DNA of 64,000 nucleotides from Cubamyces lactineus (Eukaryota > Basidiomycota > Agaricomycetes > Polyporales > Polyporaceae). Location: assembly GCA_022376465.1 (NCBI GenBank), contig JACDTU010000003.1, forward strand, positions 2,170,001-2,234,000, read 5' to 3'. The notes below the pieces were generated by a model, which saw only the letters and a program-made list of their open reading frames with translations, had not been told where the DNA came from and did no database searches. Below are positions 11,674 through 21,615 of the stretch, piece by piece. Numbering within the stretch: position 1 is the stretch's first letter; each line of letters opens with the position of its first letter. The position numbers and the translations under genes were made by a program.

Positions 11674-13010
11674 ACGGATGCCTACCGGATCTACTTATCA
11701 CACCCGGAATCACCCACTCTACCCGCTCGTCTGCGATGAGCGGTCATCGGCCTTACCTGTTTATACGGTCCTGCTCCGGATCTGCTTCGTGCAATCGCAC
11801 GCTCGCACCGGACAGATCGCAGGCGCATTCGATGACGACTGGCGATGTCGGCTCAACTCGACATCGCGTATTCTCCTTGCCTCCCCCCTCCTCACGTGCA
11901 CACTATTCCGGCCTCCTCGCACTTCCACTTGCATAGATTTCTGGGCCTCTTCGCGCCCAAGCATCGATCGAATCCCATTCCCAACGCACGCCTTACGACC
12001 CGCGCCTAATGACGACCACGCTAATGACTCAATAGACGACACGTCCGGGCGAATCACCCCGGCAGACGAGCGTGCCGCAGAATCGCCTGTCCTCGGTTCG
12101 AGGGCTGCATGCTACCCGCAGACGTCATGCGCTGCACCTAGCTGCCCCGCGTCCTCCCCGCAACCCTGCTGGTGCCCCCTCCCTGCCCCTGCAGCCGCTC
12201 TTGTCGCCGTGCTGTGCCCCCTCCACTGCCCCGTCCGGTCTCCCACATTGCATGCCCACTACGCTACGATATTAACTGCCTTCGTCTGCATATATCCTAA
12301 TTCGTCCAACGGTCTGTCCGGACCGCCGCCCATTCGCGCAGTGCTCACCCATCTTTATTTATGGTTTTGCTGCTGTTATCACTGCCGCCGCTGCTACTGC
12401 ACGACTCGCGCGCCTCACCGCTCACCACCGTTGCACATGCTGGTTCGGCGAGCCCGCCGCGCACGCCTCGCCTTGCCCGTTCATCCATTGCGCCCTTTCC
12501 ATTCGCTTGCATATGTTTCCACCCTTCTCTCGCATGACGCACAGCCCACAATTTGTGCTGGCACCTGCACTTATCCCTTTCTCGATGGTCTTTTCCGGTC
12601 TCCCTCATCCCCGCCACCGCTGTCTTCAATAGTCTCCTCATTTTTCGTTCCGTTGGTTCGCTTTTTGGTCTCCGGTCGTGTCTTTCCCCCCTCTTCCCGG
12701 TACAGCCCATACGCATTTGCATACATAGGAGAGAAGAGCGCGTCCCGCAGCTCGTGCCGGGGGGGCTGGCAGAGGATCGCTCGAGTAGTAGTCTGGCGTC
12801 GACGATGCGTAATGTACAATACGGTACCAATGCTGCGCCGTCGTCGAAGAATCAAATTATACCTTCTAAATCACAAGCTCAAGCGACGGGATGGATATAA
12901 GCGGAGGGGGATGTGTTCGCGAAGCGCGAGGTATGAATGCGATTAGGGGACACGCCAGCCAAGGGTAAAAGGCTCGAGGTGTTCGGTTTACGGGGGGAAG
13001 TAGCCAACAA
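11674..13010. other. Convergent intergenic region, no convincing gene
   Basis: About 1.3 kb between the convergent stops of the VTT and FEX genes. A long plus-strand open frame (11612-12946) crosses it, but the translation is Cys/Pro/Arg-rich without domains. It probably contains 3' UTRs and terminators. Confidence 0.45.
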
Positions 13011-14369
13011 TCAGTACGTGCAAGTTGCAGCCCTGTGAACATGCCCAGCACCTATCGACGGCCCGATGATGACTGCGAGGAGGATCTGGCTGACAAGCCA
13101 GCTAAGGGACACGTACAGCCACGATTTACGGTTATCCAGGGCGTCCACCTCGGCCGCGAACGTGCTGACGGTGGTCAGGCATCCGCAGTATCCGTCCGCG
13201 AGGCCTCTCAGGATCGCACACAAGTGCGAGCTGAGCGTGTCCGGGCTGGGCAGGCTCTGCAGGACCTGGAACATGCCCAGGAGACCGGTCCCGAGCATGT
13301 TCGCGGTGAAAGTGCCGAGGGGGAAGAGCTTGAGGCGTGGGTTGAGGTACACCGAGAGGAGGTAGCGCGAGAGCGTGCCCGGGAAGGAAAAGAGGAGCGC
13401 CGCGGTGACCTCGTGCCGGTACGCGACGGGCAGGCGGAAGTAGGCGGGGAACGCGGCGGCGTAGATGCAGACCGCGAGCGCGGAGAGGGAGTATCGTATC
13501 CGTCGCGAGGGTGGAGGAAGGGCGGGGCAAACGGGGACGATGAGAGTGGCGAGGTGAGCGCCAAACGAGACGGCGGAGAGGGAGATCGCGAGAGTGAAGA
13601 TGGTCTTGCCTACGCCATCGATGGCCTGCAGTTGCATTCAGGTCTTGGTGATGATGTGGCGAGAGACATGACGAATACTTACGTCTCGGAACCAATCTCG
13701 GTGGGAACCTGTGCCATTTATCCACGACGTGAAAATGTCGAGCTGCCACCCGGAGAAGGTAGTCAAAGATCCACAAAATCCTGTGGTCACAGCGGTATAT
13801 AGTGGGCCGTAACTGATAGACGCAACGAAGCTGAGCTTTGTAACAGGTCGTGTTGACGGCGGGATCACTCACAATCGACCGAATGGCTCCTTCATCCCCA
13901 ATGCGAAGCCGATGATGAGACATCCAGCCCCCTGGATCCATGCTAAAGGGAATATGCTCCGTCCGTCGTACGTCGTAATCGCTTGCAGCCCTAATCTTGC
14001 AAGCACACCGAATATTGACGCGGGCATCAGCAGGGCCAAGACAGGGAAAGAGAGAGGGTGGTAGATTTTGGCAGGGGGGAGCTTCTCTAGCTCACTCGGG
14101 GGCCGGTCGATCGAGGCGAGCGACTCGGCGTCGCCAACCGAGCTATGGTGGGCGAGCACAGAGCCCACATCGCTGCGTAGACGGCTTGCAGTGCTCAGAC
14201 GACGGATGGGGGTGGGGGACGGGGACATGGTGTAGCTGGAAGGCTCGGAGGTGTCTTTGCCCTGGGAGAACTGTGTGTTCAGGTTGTCCGTCCTGGACTG
14301 GATGTGGTCCTCTTGGACATCGCGGACGAGCTCGGGAGACTTCTCGTTCTTCTCAGGCGGCGTGTCCAT
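13011..14369 (-). CDS. FEX1: Fluoride export protein, duplicated CrcB domains
   Basis: Minus-strand exons 14369-13873, 13812-13683 and 13625-13011 give 413 residues. The hydrophilic N-terminus (about 1-100) is followed by two tandem CrcB/FEX repeats of four TM helices each. The first repeat has GFCGSLTTFSGWQ (from residue 177) and the second has GYCGCLTTVSTF (from residue 354). These Gly/Phe/Thr motifs line the fluoride path in the family. FEX proteins sit in the plasma membrane and expel fluoride; eukaryotic forms fuse the two halves that bacterial Fluc makes as a dimer. The second copy has the diverged TTVSTF form, as expected for an asymmetric fused protein. The start is the ATG after an upstream open but uncharacteristic stretch (frame open to 14666). 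Confidence 0.92.
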
Positions 14370-14829
14370 AGACGGGACGATAGACGGGACAGAGGCGAAC
14401 GGGGTGAGCGTGGAGAGCAAGAGCCAAGTAGACAGCGGACGTACGACTGGGACCTGGTACACTTTTCGTGGACAGGACGCCAGAAATAGCGTGCGGCCTT
14501 CCCAGTCAGAAAGCCACAGAGCCATTGGTTCATCGGCGCCGCCGGCTGGCTGGCTGCACATGATCGACCAGCGCTCCGAGCCATTGGGCCAGTGCCACAA
14601 CTGCAGGCTCAACAGGTTCGCGCCCTTTCCGCCACCGGCCAGCTTTTCATCTTCGCTGGTGCTCAACTACCTCGGCGGTGCAAGTGCAATCGCTCTAGAT
14701 CAGCTCTACGCCCTCCTGTGGACACTGCACGCGACGTGACGTGTTCGAAGGGACGTGTTCACGCATCTGGACTGGTCCACCCATCCCGCGCGCAAGGGCT
14801 TCTGGCGAGGACGGTCTTGATCATACCCT
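14370..14829. promoter_or_regulatory. Divergent promoter region, FEX1 / TSC10
   Basis: 460 bp separates the outward-facing FEX1 and TSC10 start codons. No individual element was identified. Confidence 0.5.
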
Positions 14830-16163
14830 ATGGAATACAGTCCGCTTGCCTCCGCTCTCGTACTTGGCATTATCATCGCGGCGGCGTTCTTTTCCAAGAT
14901 GTTGTTCTCCTCGAAGAAGTGGGATCCCCGTGGACGGGTAGGTCTTGCACACATTACTAGACAGAATGTCGACGGCTGAAACCCCGGTGGTTGGGCAGCA
15001 CTGCTTCGTCACTGGTGGTTCGTCCGGTGCAGGCCTCGCGCTCGCTGTGCTGCTCGTCAAACGCGGTGCACACGTATCCATCGTGGCGCGTAATGAGGAG
15101 CGGCTCCAAGCAGCGTTGGCCGAGCTCGAGGTGAGTCATGTACGGAGCTACCTCTGGGCGAAACGGTAGGCTGACTTGCCTTTTGTGCAGAAACACCGCC
15201 AGACCAGCGAGCAGATCATTAAGTCGTACTCGTTCGCCGTCAACAGCGAGGCCGGCTCTGCCGCTGCGCTCCAGGCCGCGAGCGAACCACATGGCGGCCG
15301 CTGCCCAGACGCCTTCTTCCTCTGTGCTGGGACTTCGCGTCCCTCTTTTTGGATCGAGCAAAACGAGGCTTTAATGCGATCGGACTTGGATGCGTCATAT
15401 GGTGCTCAAGCATTTACCGCACTGGTAAGCCGCCCGCCATTTGAGGCCCGCCGACGCTCATGAAGTTCCTGTAGGTGGCATGCAAGGAAATGGTCAAACA
15501 GGGCGTGAAGGGCAAGCTCGTTTTCGTCTCTTCTGTGCTGGGATACTTTTCCATTGTAGGCTACTCTACCTATTCACCCGGAAAGTTTGCTCTGCGGGGT
15601 GAGTGATCACCGGATCTACAAGGGTTCTATCGGCGCTGACCGTACATCGCAGGTTTGGCGGAGTCACTACAATCCGAGTTCCTACTATATGACATTGATG
15701 TTCACATTGCGTTCCCGGGAACCATCTACTCTCCCGGGTATGAGGCGGAGAACAAGGTGAAGCCCAAAGTGACGCTCAAGATTGAGGAAACCGACAGCGG
15801 ATCAACTCCCGAATACGTCGCTGAAAGTATCCTCAAAGGTCTGCTCATGCTGTCATGATCCGGTTGCTGCGACTGATACCTCTTGCAGGTGTCCAGAAAG
15901 GCAGATTCCATATCACTGTGGACTTCATTGGCAACGTCTTCCGAGCATCTACGGCCGGGTCATCACCCAGAAACAGCTATATCATGGACTTGTTCTACGG
16001 CCTTGTTGGCTATGTGAGTCGTGCTCATACGGTACTGCTTCGTGCGCGCCCTAACACGACCCAGGTTGCCTTGCCGATCTGGAGGCACTCGGTAGATTCT
16101 ACTGTCCGTGGACACCGTCAAGAACATCAAGAGTATCTCAAACAGAAGGGTATCATTGGCTGA
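14830..16163 (+). CDS. TSC10: 3-ketodihydrosphingosine reductase
   Basis: Exons 14830-14937, 14999-15130, 15191-15424, 15475-15598, 15653-15838, 15889-16013 and 16065-16163 give 335 residues. An N-terminal membrane anchor (residues about 6-22, rich in Leu/Ile/Ala) is followed by WDPRGRHCFVTGGSSGAG, the short-chain dehydrogenase nucleotide-binding motif. The catalytic Ser lies in VSSVLG (177-178) and the YxxxK pair is Tyr191/Lys195 in YSPGK. TSC10/KDSR reduces 3-ketodihydrosphingosine with NADPH on the cytosolic face of the ER, the second step of sphingolipid synthesis. An in-frame ATG at 14945 would give a shorter form, but it lies inside the first intron; the spliced join restores the conserved WDPRG-HCFVTGG sequence. 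Confidence 0.93.
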
Positions 16164-16858
16164 TGTAGACAACGTGCATGCAGGCGGTGCTACATTTTCT
16201 CGAGTGGTCTATTATTCTGGGTTTTGCGATGGTCGACTATGTAGATACCAGGCACACACTAGTCGAGTTCGAATGACACTGCTTGATAGTCACGAGCGGG
16301 ACGGTCCGGTTGTTATAGGGTAAAACATGGAATTGTTAGGAGGCGCGAAGCCCATAATCTACGATAGTCGTACGACCTGACTACGAGCATTATAACCCCC
16401 ATATTCTCGGACTCGCTCTTGGTCCTGCCATTTAGCAACTCGACGGCTTGGAGCGTATAGGTTGCCTGGGTAAGAAATGGACCGTGATGTAAGATGAAAG
16501 ATCACCGGTGGCGGCGGAGGGGGTGATATACGAGGCGGTTCAGGGCAGGCAGCGGCGTTCGCACGGCTCGAGACGCGCGAGAAAGCAACAATGAAAATAG
16601 GAGGGCGGAGCGCCCGGTGCCTGTTCCGGGCCCGAGAGCCCCGGGACCGCGGCAGGGACGCAGAAAAGCAGGGACAGAGGCGAGCTCTTGCGCGGCGATG
16701 GACGTTTGAGCGAAATCCGGATGACACACTACTCCCCCTGGGGGCAGAGGCCCGCGCCAGCGGCCCAGCTACCTCCGCACCGTTGTCTCGCGCCAGTAGA
16801 GCATGCACCCGTCCAGCCACCCAGCCACCGCACGTTAGTCCCAGCCCACCACCTCCCC
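16164..16858. other. Intergenic, promoter of DUF7704 gene
   Basis: 695 bp without a supportable gene. The part nearest the next gene is C-rich, as is common in the 5' UTRs of this window. Confidence 0.4.
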
Positions 16859-17453
16859 ATGCCCCGCAGTCGCCCCAGTCCGCCAACGACGGCCCTTCCG
16901 TGGTTCTACTGGGTCATCTTTGGCCTCTACGAGCCTCTGCTCGCCATGTGCGGCTTTCTGGGTGCAATGGTGGATCCAAAGAAGGTGCGCACGGCCTGCG
17001 TTCTCGCGGTGGAGCCCCGGTAGGCTGACAAGGCAATCGCCTTAACAGGCTCACGATGCCCAAGCTCCGTGGCCCTCAGGCGGTGCCCCTGAGGCTCCTC
17101 TATCAAAAGCCACCCAAGTCACCATGCTACAGCTCGCGCACGTAGTAGGCCTTCTTGGCCTCATCAACTTCTTCGTGCTCGGCGCGGCACGCAAATACCT
17201 CTTCGCCCACCCCGCACTTCAAGAGAAAATTGTGTGCGCTCTGCTCACGCCCCTCCTCATCGCGGACATCGTACACCTCACTATCACTTGGTGGGCACTG
17301 GGAGACAGTCGATGGAGCTTTTGGGAATGGAGCGGATTGCTTTGGATCACTTTCCTGACCGGGTTCAGCCTGCTCGTGCCGAGGATTGCGTGGCACATGG
17401 GCATCGGACGATACGTTGATAGACGAGATGGACAGGCGTCGCGGAAGATTTGA
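16859..17453 (+). CDS. DUF7704-type small membrane protein
   Basis: Exons 16859-16984 and 17049-17453 give 176 residues. The N-terminal WFYWVIFGLYEPLLAMCGFL segment, a middle HVVGLLGLINFFVLGAA helix and two further hydrophobic segments (VCALLTPLLIADIVHLTITW; SGLLWITFLTGFSLLVPRI) indicate four TM helices. This matches the DUF7704 family of fungal membrane proteins of unknown function, common in basidiomycetes as small tandem or dispersed copies. No catalytic motif is apparent. The only intron has normal GT..AG ends. Confidence 0.8.
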
Positions 17454-17807
17454 TGGACTAGAATTAACCGCAGTCGACGACATAGGGTACTTCACGCTAA
17501 TAGGTATTCATAGCATACGCCCGCCCATTGTATATTGGAGTGGTGGTTCAATCTGTTCGGTGGACTTCATTAGTACTATGATCCGTTGTAGTTACGGACA
17601 GCCATGCTCATCATATTAGATCAAGAGGGGATCACAGGGAACCCACGAATCCCGTAGGACTACAATGCGTGGCTCCCTCACATACCACTTTGTAATCATC
17701 CGAGCATGCTGCTTCCCAGAAAACGAACGACACTCACTGCTACCATCAGCATGCATTAGGCAATTGCACGGAGTAGTGGTCTGGCGAGGGCCGGCCCAGC
17801 ACGGAGC
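17454..17807. other. Convergent intergenic region
   Basis: 354 bp between convergent stops of the DUF7704 gene and COX18. No gene seen; likely shared terminator space. Confidence 0.45.
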
Positions 17808-18922
17808 TCAAGCGGGAGGGTTCTCCTTCCCAGAGATGGCATGCTGCTTGCGCCGACGCATGTCCCAGTAGTCCAGAATCCAGGACTGGAATAGCCCAAA
17901 CGTCGCGGATGTGACCCAATACAGCTGGACGCTCTGAAGAAGCCACACTATAAGCGCAAAGAGTCATGCAAAGGCAATAGACTCACTCCAGGAACCATAG
18001 CCGCAATGAGGATGCGTGCGACCGACAGAATGCGAAGGGACGTCTGGTATATCTTCTTCGGTTCCAGAATTTGTTCTCCCCGGGCTCGCCGCTCCGCAGT
18101 CCATTTAGCCACCCGCTGTTCCCGCTCGAGTACCTCCGCACTGACAAACCATCGCGAGCTCTCGACGTTTGCCAGCGTGATCACTCCGAGCATGATGGGA
18201 AGCGTCAGGGTGGAATCCGCGTGGGATAGGGACGTGAGGGTGAAGAACGCCTCAGAGTCGAGCACCGTGGGGGCGCGGGCCACTTCCGAGAACACCATGC
18301 TCGTGCCAATAAAGAGAGGAAGTTGCGAGACGATAGGCATGGCTATAGTCGGGATAGGAGAACAATGATGCTGCTTGAGCAGCTCTTTGCGTCGCTCCGC
18401 GGCCTGCCTCGAGGGTGAGTAGCTGGCTGCAACACTACGACACGCGCACGTACGATGACGCGACTCCGCTTGTTGATTTCCGCTATGACGGCCTCCTTGT
18501 CTCCTCTGAACCCATCTTGTTTCATCTGTTGCTGTACTTGCTTGTGAACCGATGGCATCTCACGCTTCAGCTGTGGAACGACGACGTTCTCGGCGCGCCA
18601 TTGCCGGTTCTTGGCCTACACGAACGTTGTGAGTTACTCGCTCACGATTGTTAATAATTGTAGGGCTCACCCAGACTGAGAAGGGGACCGTGAACGCCAG
18701 ACGTGTTACGACGGTGACTAGGATGATGGTGCAGGAATATGGCGGCCATTCTGGTGGGAACGGAAGCGCAATGGCCAAGTCAAGAAACCCCTCGGAGAGG
18801 CCATGGATTGTCGACGAGAGGAATGCCCTGCGCGCCACGGGGCGTCGTGCCAAACGAGACGTTGCTGCTAGGGATGGCCGTAATGTTGGCAACCTGAGTG
18901 CAGTCCTGGTGGAAAACATCAT
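17808..18922 (-). CDS. COX18: Mitochondrial inner-membrane insertase, COX18/OXA1 family
   Basis: Minus-strand exons 18922-18671, 18615-18454, 18403-17987 and 17933-17808 give 318 residues. The first 35 residues are Arg/Ser/Thr/Ala-rich without acids, a mitochondrial presequence. Then come the helix CTIILVTVVTRLAFTVPFSVW, a soluble region (NRQWRAENVVVPQLKREMP), PIVSQLPLFIGTSMVFSEVA, a long basic loop, and the terminal VPGSVQLYWVTSATFGLFQS. This is the YidC/Oxa1/Alb3 pattern. The compact length favours COX18, which exports the Cox2 C-terminal domain, over OXA1, though the assignment between the two is not certain. The last acceptor was chosen (17934-17936) because it restores the conserved P-x3-LYW-x-TS segment; an upstream AG gives a wrong frame. 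Confidence 0.85.
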
Positions 18923-19259
18923 GTGCAAGCCTTCACATAAGCGCCCACGGCACTGACGAAATCAACGCTCGCCTTGCAGACAAAGACAACTACTTGTTGT
19001 TCGGACGTGATTGTTCAACTTACATGGGTCATGACATATTGGAAGACGCGGAGCTGCGGTACCAAACTCGTAGGCGACTGGCCAGAGCGCACCAAATGGT
19101 ATGGAGTTTTACAACGCACAGACTAGCATATCGAAAGCGCGTAGAGATGTCATGCGTGTGCTATAGTGCATATCATAGTCATAGCTACAGCCAAGGAAGC
19201 TCCCCTCGCCGAAGACTTCCGCAGTCTGCCTCAACCCGTCCACCGAGACACCCATCCGT
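18923..19259. other. Intergenic between COX18 start and RPL6 stop
   Basis: 337 bp holding the COX18 promoter and the RPL6 3' region. No gene seen. Confidence 0.45.
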
Positions 19260-20035
19260 TCAGAAGGCCAACTGGTGGGGGAACTGACCCTTGGAAAGGC
19301 CGAAGCTCGCCTTGATGTACTTTTGAAGGTTCTCGGTCTTCTTGATGGCAGCAATGACGGCCGCATCGACCGCCTTCTGGTCCGCGGCCTTGGACTCAGG
19401 GAAGGGAGTCTTCTCCTTGGGCTTGCCCTCAGAGAAGAACTCCTCCTCCGCGGAGCGGGCACCCTTGGTCGCGGGCTTCGCGAAATAGGCATCGTTGATC
19501 TTCTCGTCGACCTGCCAGTCACATCAGTCGTCTCAGTTTCAAGAACCAGCCTTGTGTCGCTCCAACATACCTTGAAGTCGCCGAGATCAACCTTGGTGGA
19601 GGTGGCGATAACGTACGCCTGGTTCACCCTCCGCAGGGGGACACCGTTCACCTTGTAGGGACCGGTGACCAGCAGCAGCCCACTCGCCAACTGCTTGAGG
19701 AATACTACCCGCTTCCCCCGGAAACGGCCAGCGAGGAGGATAAGGACGGTGCCAGGAGTGATGGAGGAACGGAGCTTGGCGGGCTTGGGGGATTTCCGGC
19801 TCTTCTTGGGCTGGCGGACGTCCTCAGCAGGGTAGAAACGGGGGGCCTTCTGAGTAGGGACAAGACGCTTCTGGCCGTTCTTCTCGCCGCCAACGGGGAC
19901 CTCCTTGGTGGGGGCAACCTCAGCCGCAGCGGGCTTCTCGGATTTTTTGAGGCCCTTCCAGAGACCGCGGCGGGCATAAACAGCGGAACGAGAGAGGCGG
20001 CCGACGCCGGGGGCGATTTCCTTGCTGCGGGCCAT
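19260..20035 (-). CDS. RPL6: 60S ribosomal protein L6 (eL6)
   Basis: Minus-strand exons 20035-19571 and 19511-19260 give 238 residues. Family marks include [20 protein letters not shown], then [20 protein letters not shown] and [20 protein letters not shown], and the tail [20 protein letters not shown]. It is a structural large-subunit protein. The ATG directly follows a strong acceptor (ccgtccag), so a leader intron of 192 nt (20036-20227) probably precedes the coding start. Confidence 0.95.
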
Positions 20036-20491
20036 CTGGACGGTTGAAGAGGTGTGAGTGCAAAGTATAGAGGGAGAAGTCACCGAGCTGGTCCTGGGTA
20101 CATCCGCCCGCGCAGCCTGCCATCCAGCCCATTCTATCCTCCGTTTCTCCACCAAATTCACAGACGAGCGTGCCCATGCATCCAAGGATCCCAGCTAGAG
20201 CTTCATACAGCAGAAGAGCATACTCACAGCGTCGAGGTTGGTCTTGAAGTGTTGCGGCCTTGTTGATACCGTCGGACAGTTTTGCGAGACGATGCGTCCA
20301 GCGGCTACTCATCCGGTTATGGTAATTAGACGCTCAATAAATGAGCGTCTACTGATGCAGTGATGTCCGGCCCATTAAGGTCCAAACGTGAGTTTAAATT
20401 TGACTCAACCTCTCCATCCATCTCGGCTATCTAGTGTGTCACTGTTATAACGGACCTTGTGTGCATCTTGTCAAGGAGTATACCATAGAAT
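20036..20491. promoter_or_regulatory. Divergent promoter and RPL6 leader intron
   Basis: 456 bp between the RPL6 and nucleotidase starts. On the minus strand a donor (gtgagtat, 20227) and an acceptor just before the RPL6 ATG define a likely 5' UTR intron. A minus-strand ATG at 20312 opens a frame that after splicing overlaps the RPL6 start out of frame. The core promoter should therefore lie nearer 20230-20310 if this ATG is to be avoided. Confidence 0.55.
20328..20350. repeat. Perfect 9-bp inverted repeat in divergent promoter
   Basis: Arms AGACGCTCA and TGAGCGTCT are exact reverse complements around a 5-nt AT-rich spacer (ATAAA). It sits between two outward-facing genes, RPL6 and the nucleotidase gene. 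It could be a binding site for a dimeric transcription factor; a hairpin role is less likely in a promoter. Confidence 0.6.
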
Positions 20492-21508
20492 ATGACTGCG
20501 ACTCAAGAAGACCGTGAGAGCGACAGCACCTCTGCACCCCGCCACTAAACTAACTTGTATATTGCTAACCAACAAGATGGAGACGAGCGCTGTATCGTAT
20601 GGTTAGACGTCGACAATACTCTATACTCAGCAAGTGCCGGGATATCACACGCAATGGGTGAACGTATCCACGGTTTGTCTTCCGACTCTTCCCAAATACA
20701 GCCCGTGTTCCCGCGCTAAAGGCTACTATACAGCGTACTTCGTAGGTCTTGGCCTACCCGACGAGGAAGCGTCGAAACTTCACCACCATTACTATTCTCA
20801 ATATGGCCTTGCTATCCGTGGACTGGTCAGACATCATCAGATTGGTATGCAGTACAAACCTGCACAGACGCAGCCTGGCTAATCGTATTCAAGATCCTCT
20901 CGATTTCGACCGCAAGTGCGACGGCTCTCTACCTTTGGAAGAACTACTCAAACCAGATCCTACACTGCGAGCTCTATTACAAGATATCGATCGAAGCAAA
21001 GCGCGAGTATGGGCACTCACGAACGCATACCACACGGTAGATTCCGTGTCATGCTGCAGCGCATGCTAGTACTGACATTCGTTTAGCATGCATCTCGGGT
21101 ACTTCGCATACTGCAGGTAGACGACCTCATTGATGGGATCGCATTTTGCGATTACTCGGATCCCAACTTCTCTTGTAAACCCGAACCGGAATTCTACCAG
21201 AATGTAGGTGAGCCGCCCACGCCACCGAATATCACTCACAGCTCTGGCAGGCGATGGCGAAGGTTGGCGTGCGAGATCCATCGAAATGCTACTTTATCGA
21301 TGATAGTCGCACGAATGTCGAGGCCGCCAGGCGTCTCGGTTGGGGGCACTGTGTCCACTTCTGCGAACGTGGTTTACTGCATGTAGAGGGCGGGAAGCCG
21401 AAGTACATTGGGAGTGATGTTCACGAAGGAGAAGATACTAGCGGCATCGCCGCGGTGTCGAAGCTGGAGGAACTACGGGTGGTTTGGCCGGAGATATTCA
21501 AACAGTAG
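20492..21508 (+). CDS. SDT1: HAD-family pyrimidine 5'-nucleotidase (SDT1/PHM8 type)
   Basis: Exons 20492-20513, 20577-20672, 20734-20844, 20894-21036, 21087-21203 and 21251-21508 give 248 residues. All four haloacid-dehalogenase motifs are present: DVDNTLY (nucleophile Asp18, general acid Asp20), ALTNAY, CKPEPEFY with the Lys, and the acidic CYFIDDSRTN. The insert GERIHAYFVGLGLPDEEA and HHYYSQYGLAIRGL match the SDT1/PHM8 branch. These enzymes dephosphorylate nucleoside monophosphates (PHM8 also lysophosphatidate in yeast). The choice between SDT1 and PHM8 cannot be made here. It ends 107 bp from the convergent PHAF1 stop. Confidence 0.92.
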
Positions 21509-21615
21509 TATACCATCCGCGTACATTACCCGCCTATATATCCGACAAATAGATGCTGTACAACAGCCTCAATCCAATGCTTCGTCTCGTGTCCGTGGTA
21601 TGGTGAGAATGCACT

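Noticed and set aside
13035..13802. 255-codon plus-strand open frame
   Set aside because: Antisense to FEX1 exons, charged low-complexity translation, explained by codon bias of the real gene.
14945..15169. ATG at 14945 as start of TSC10
   Set aside because: It lies in the first intron; splicing 14937 to 14999 restores the conserved anchor and WDPRG-HCFVTGG sequence.
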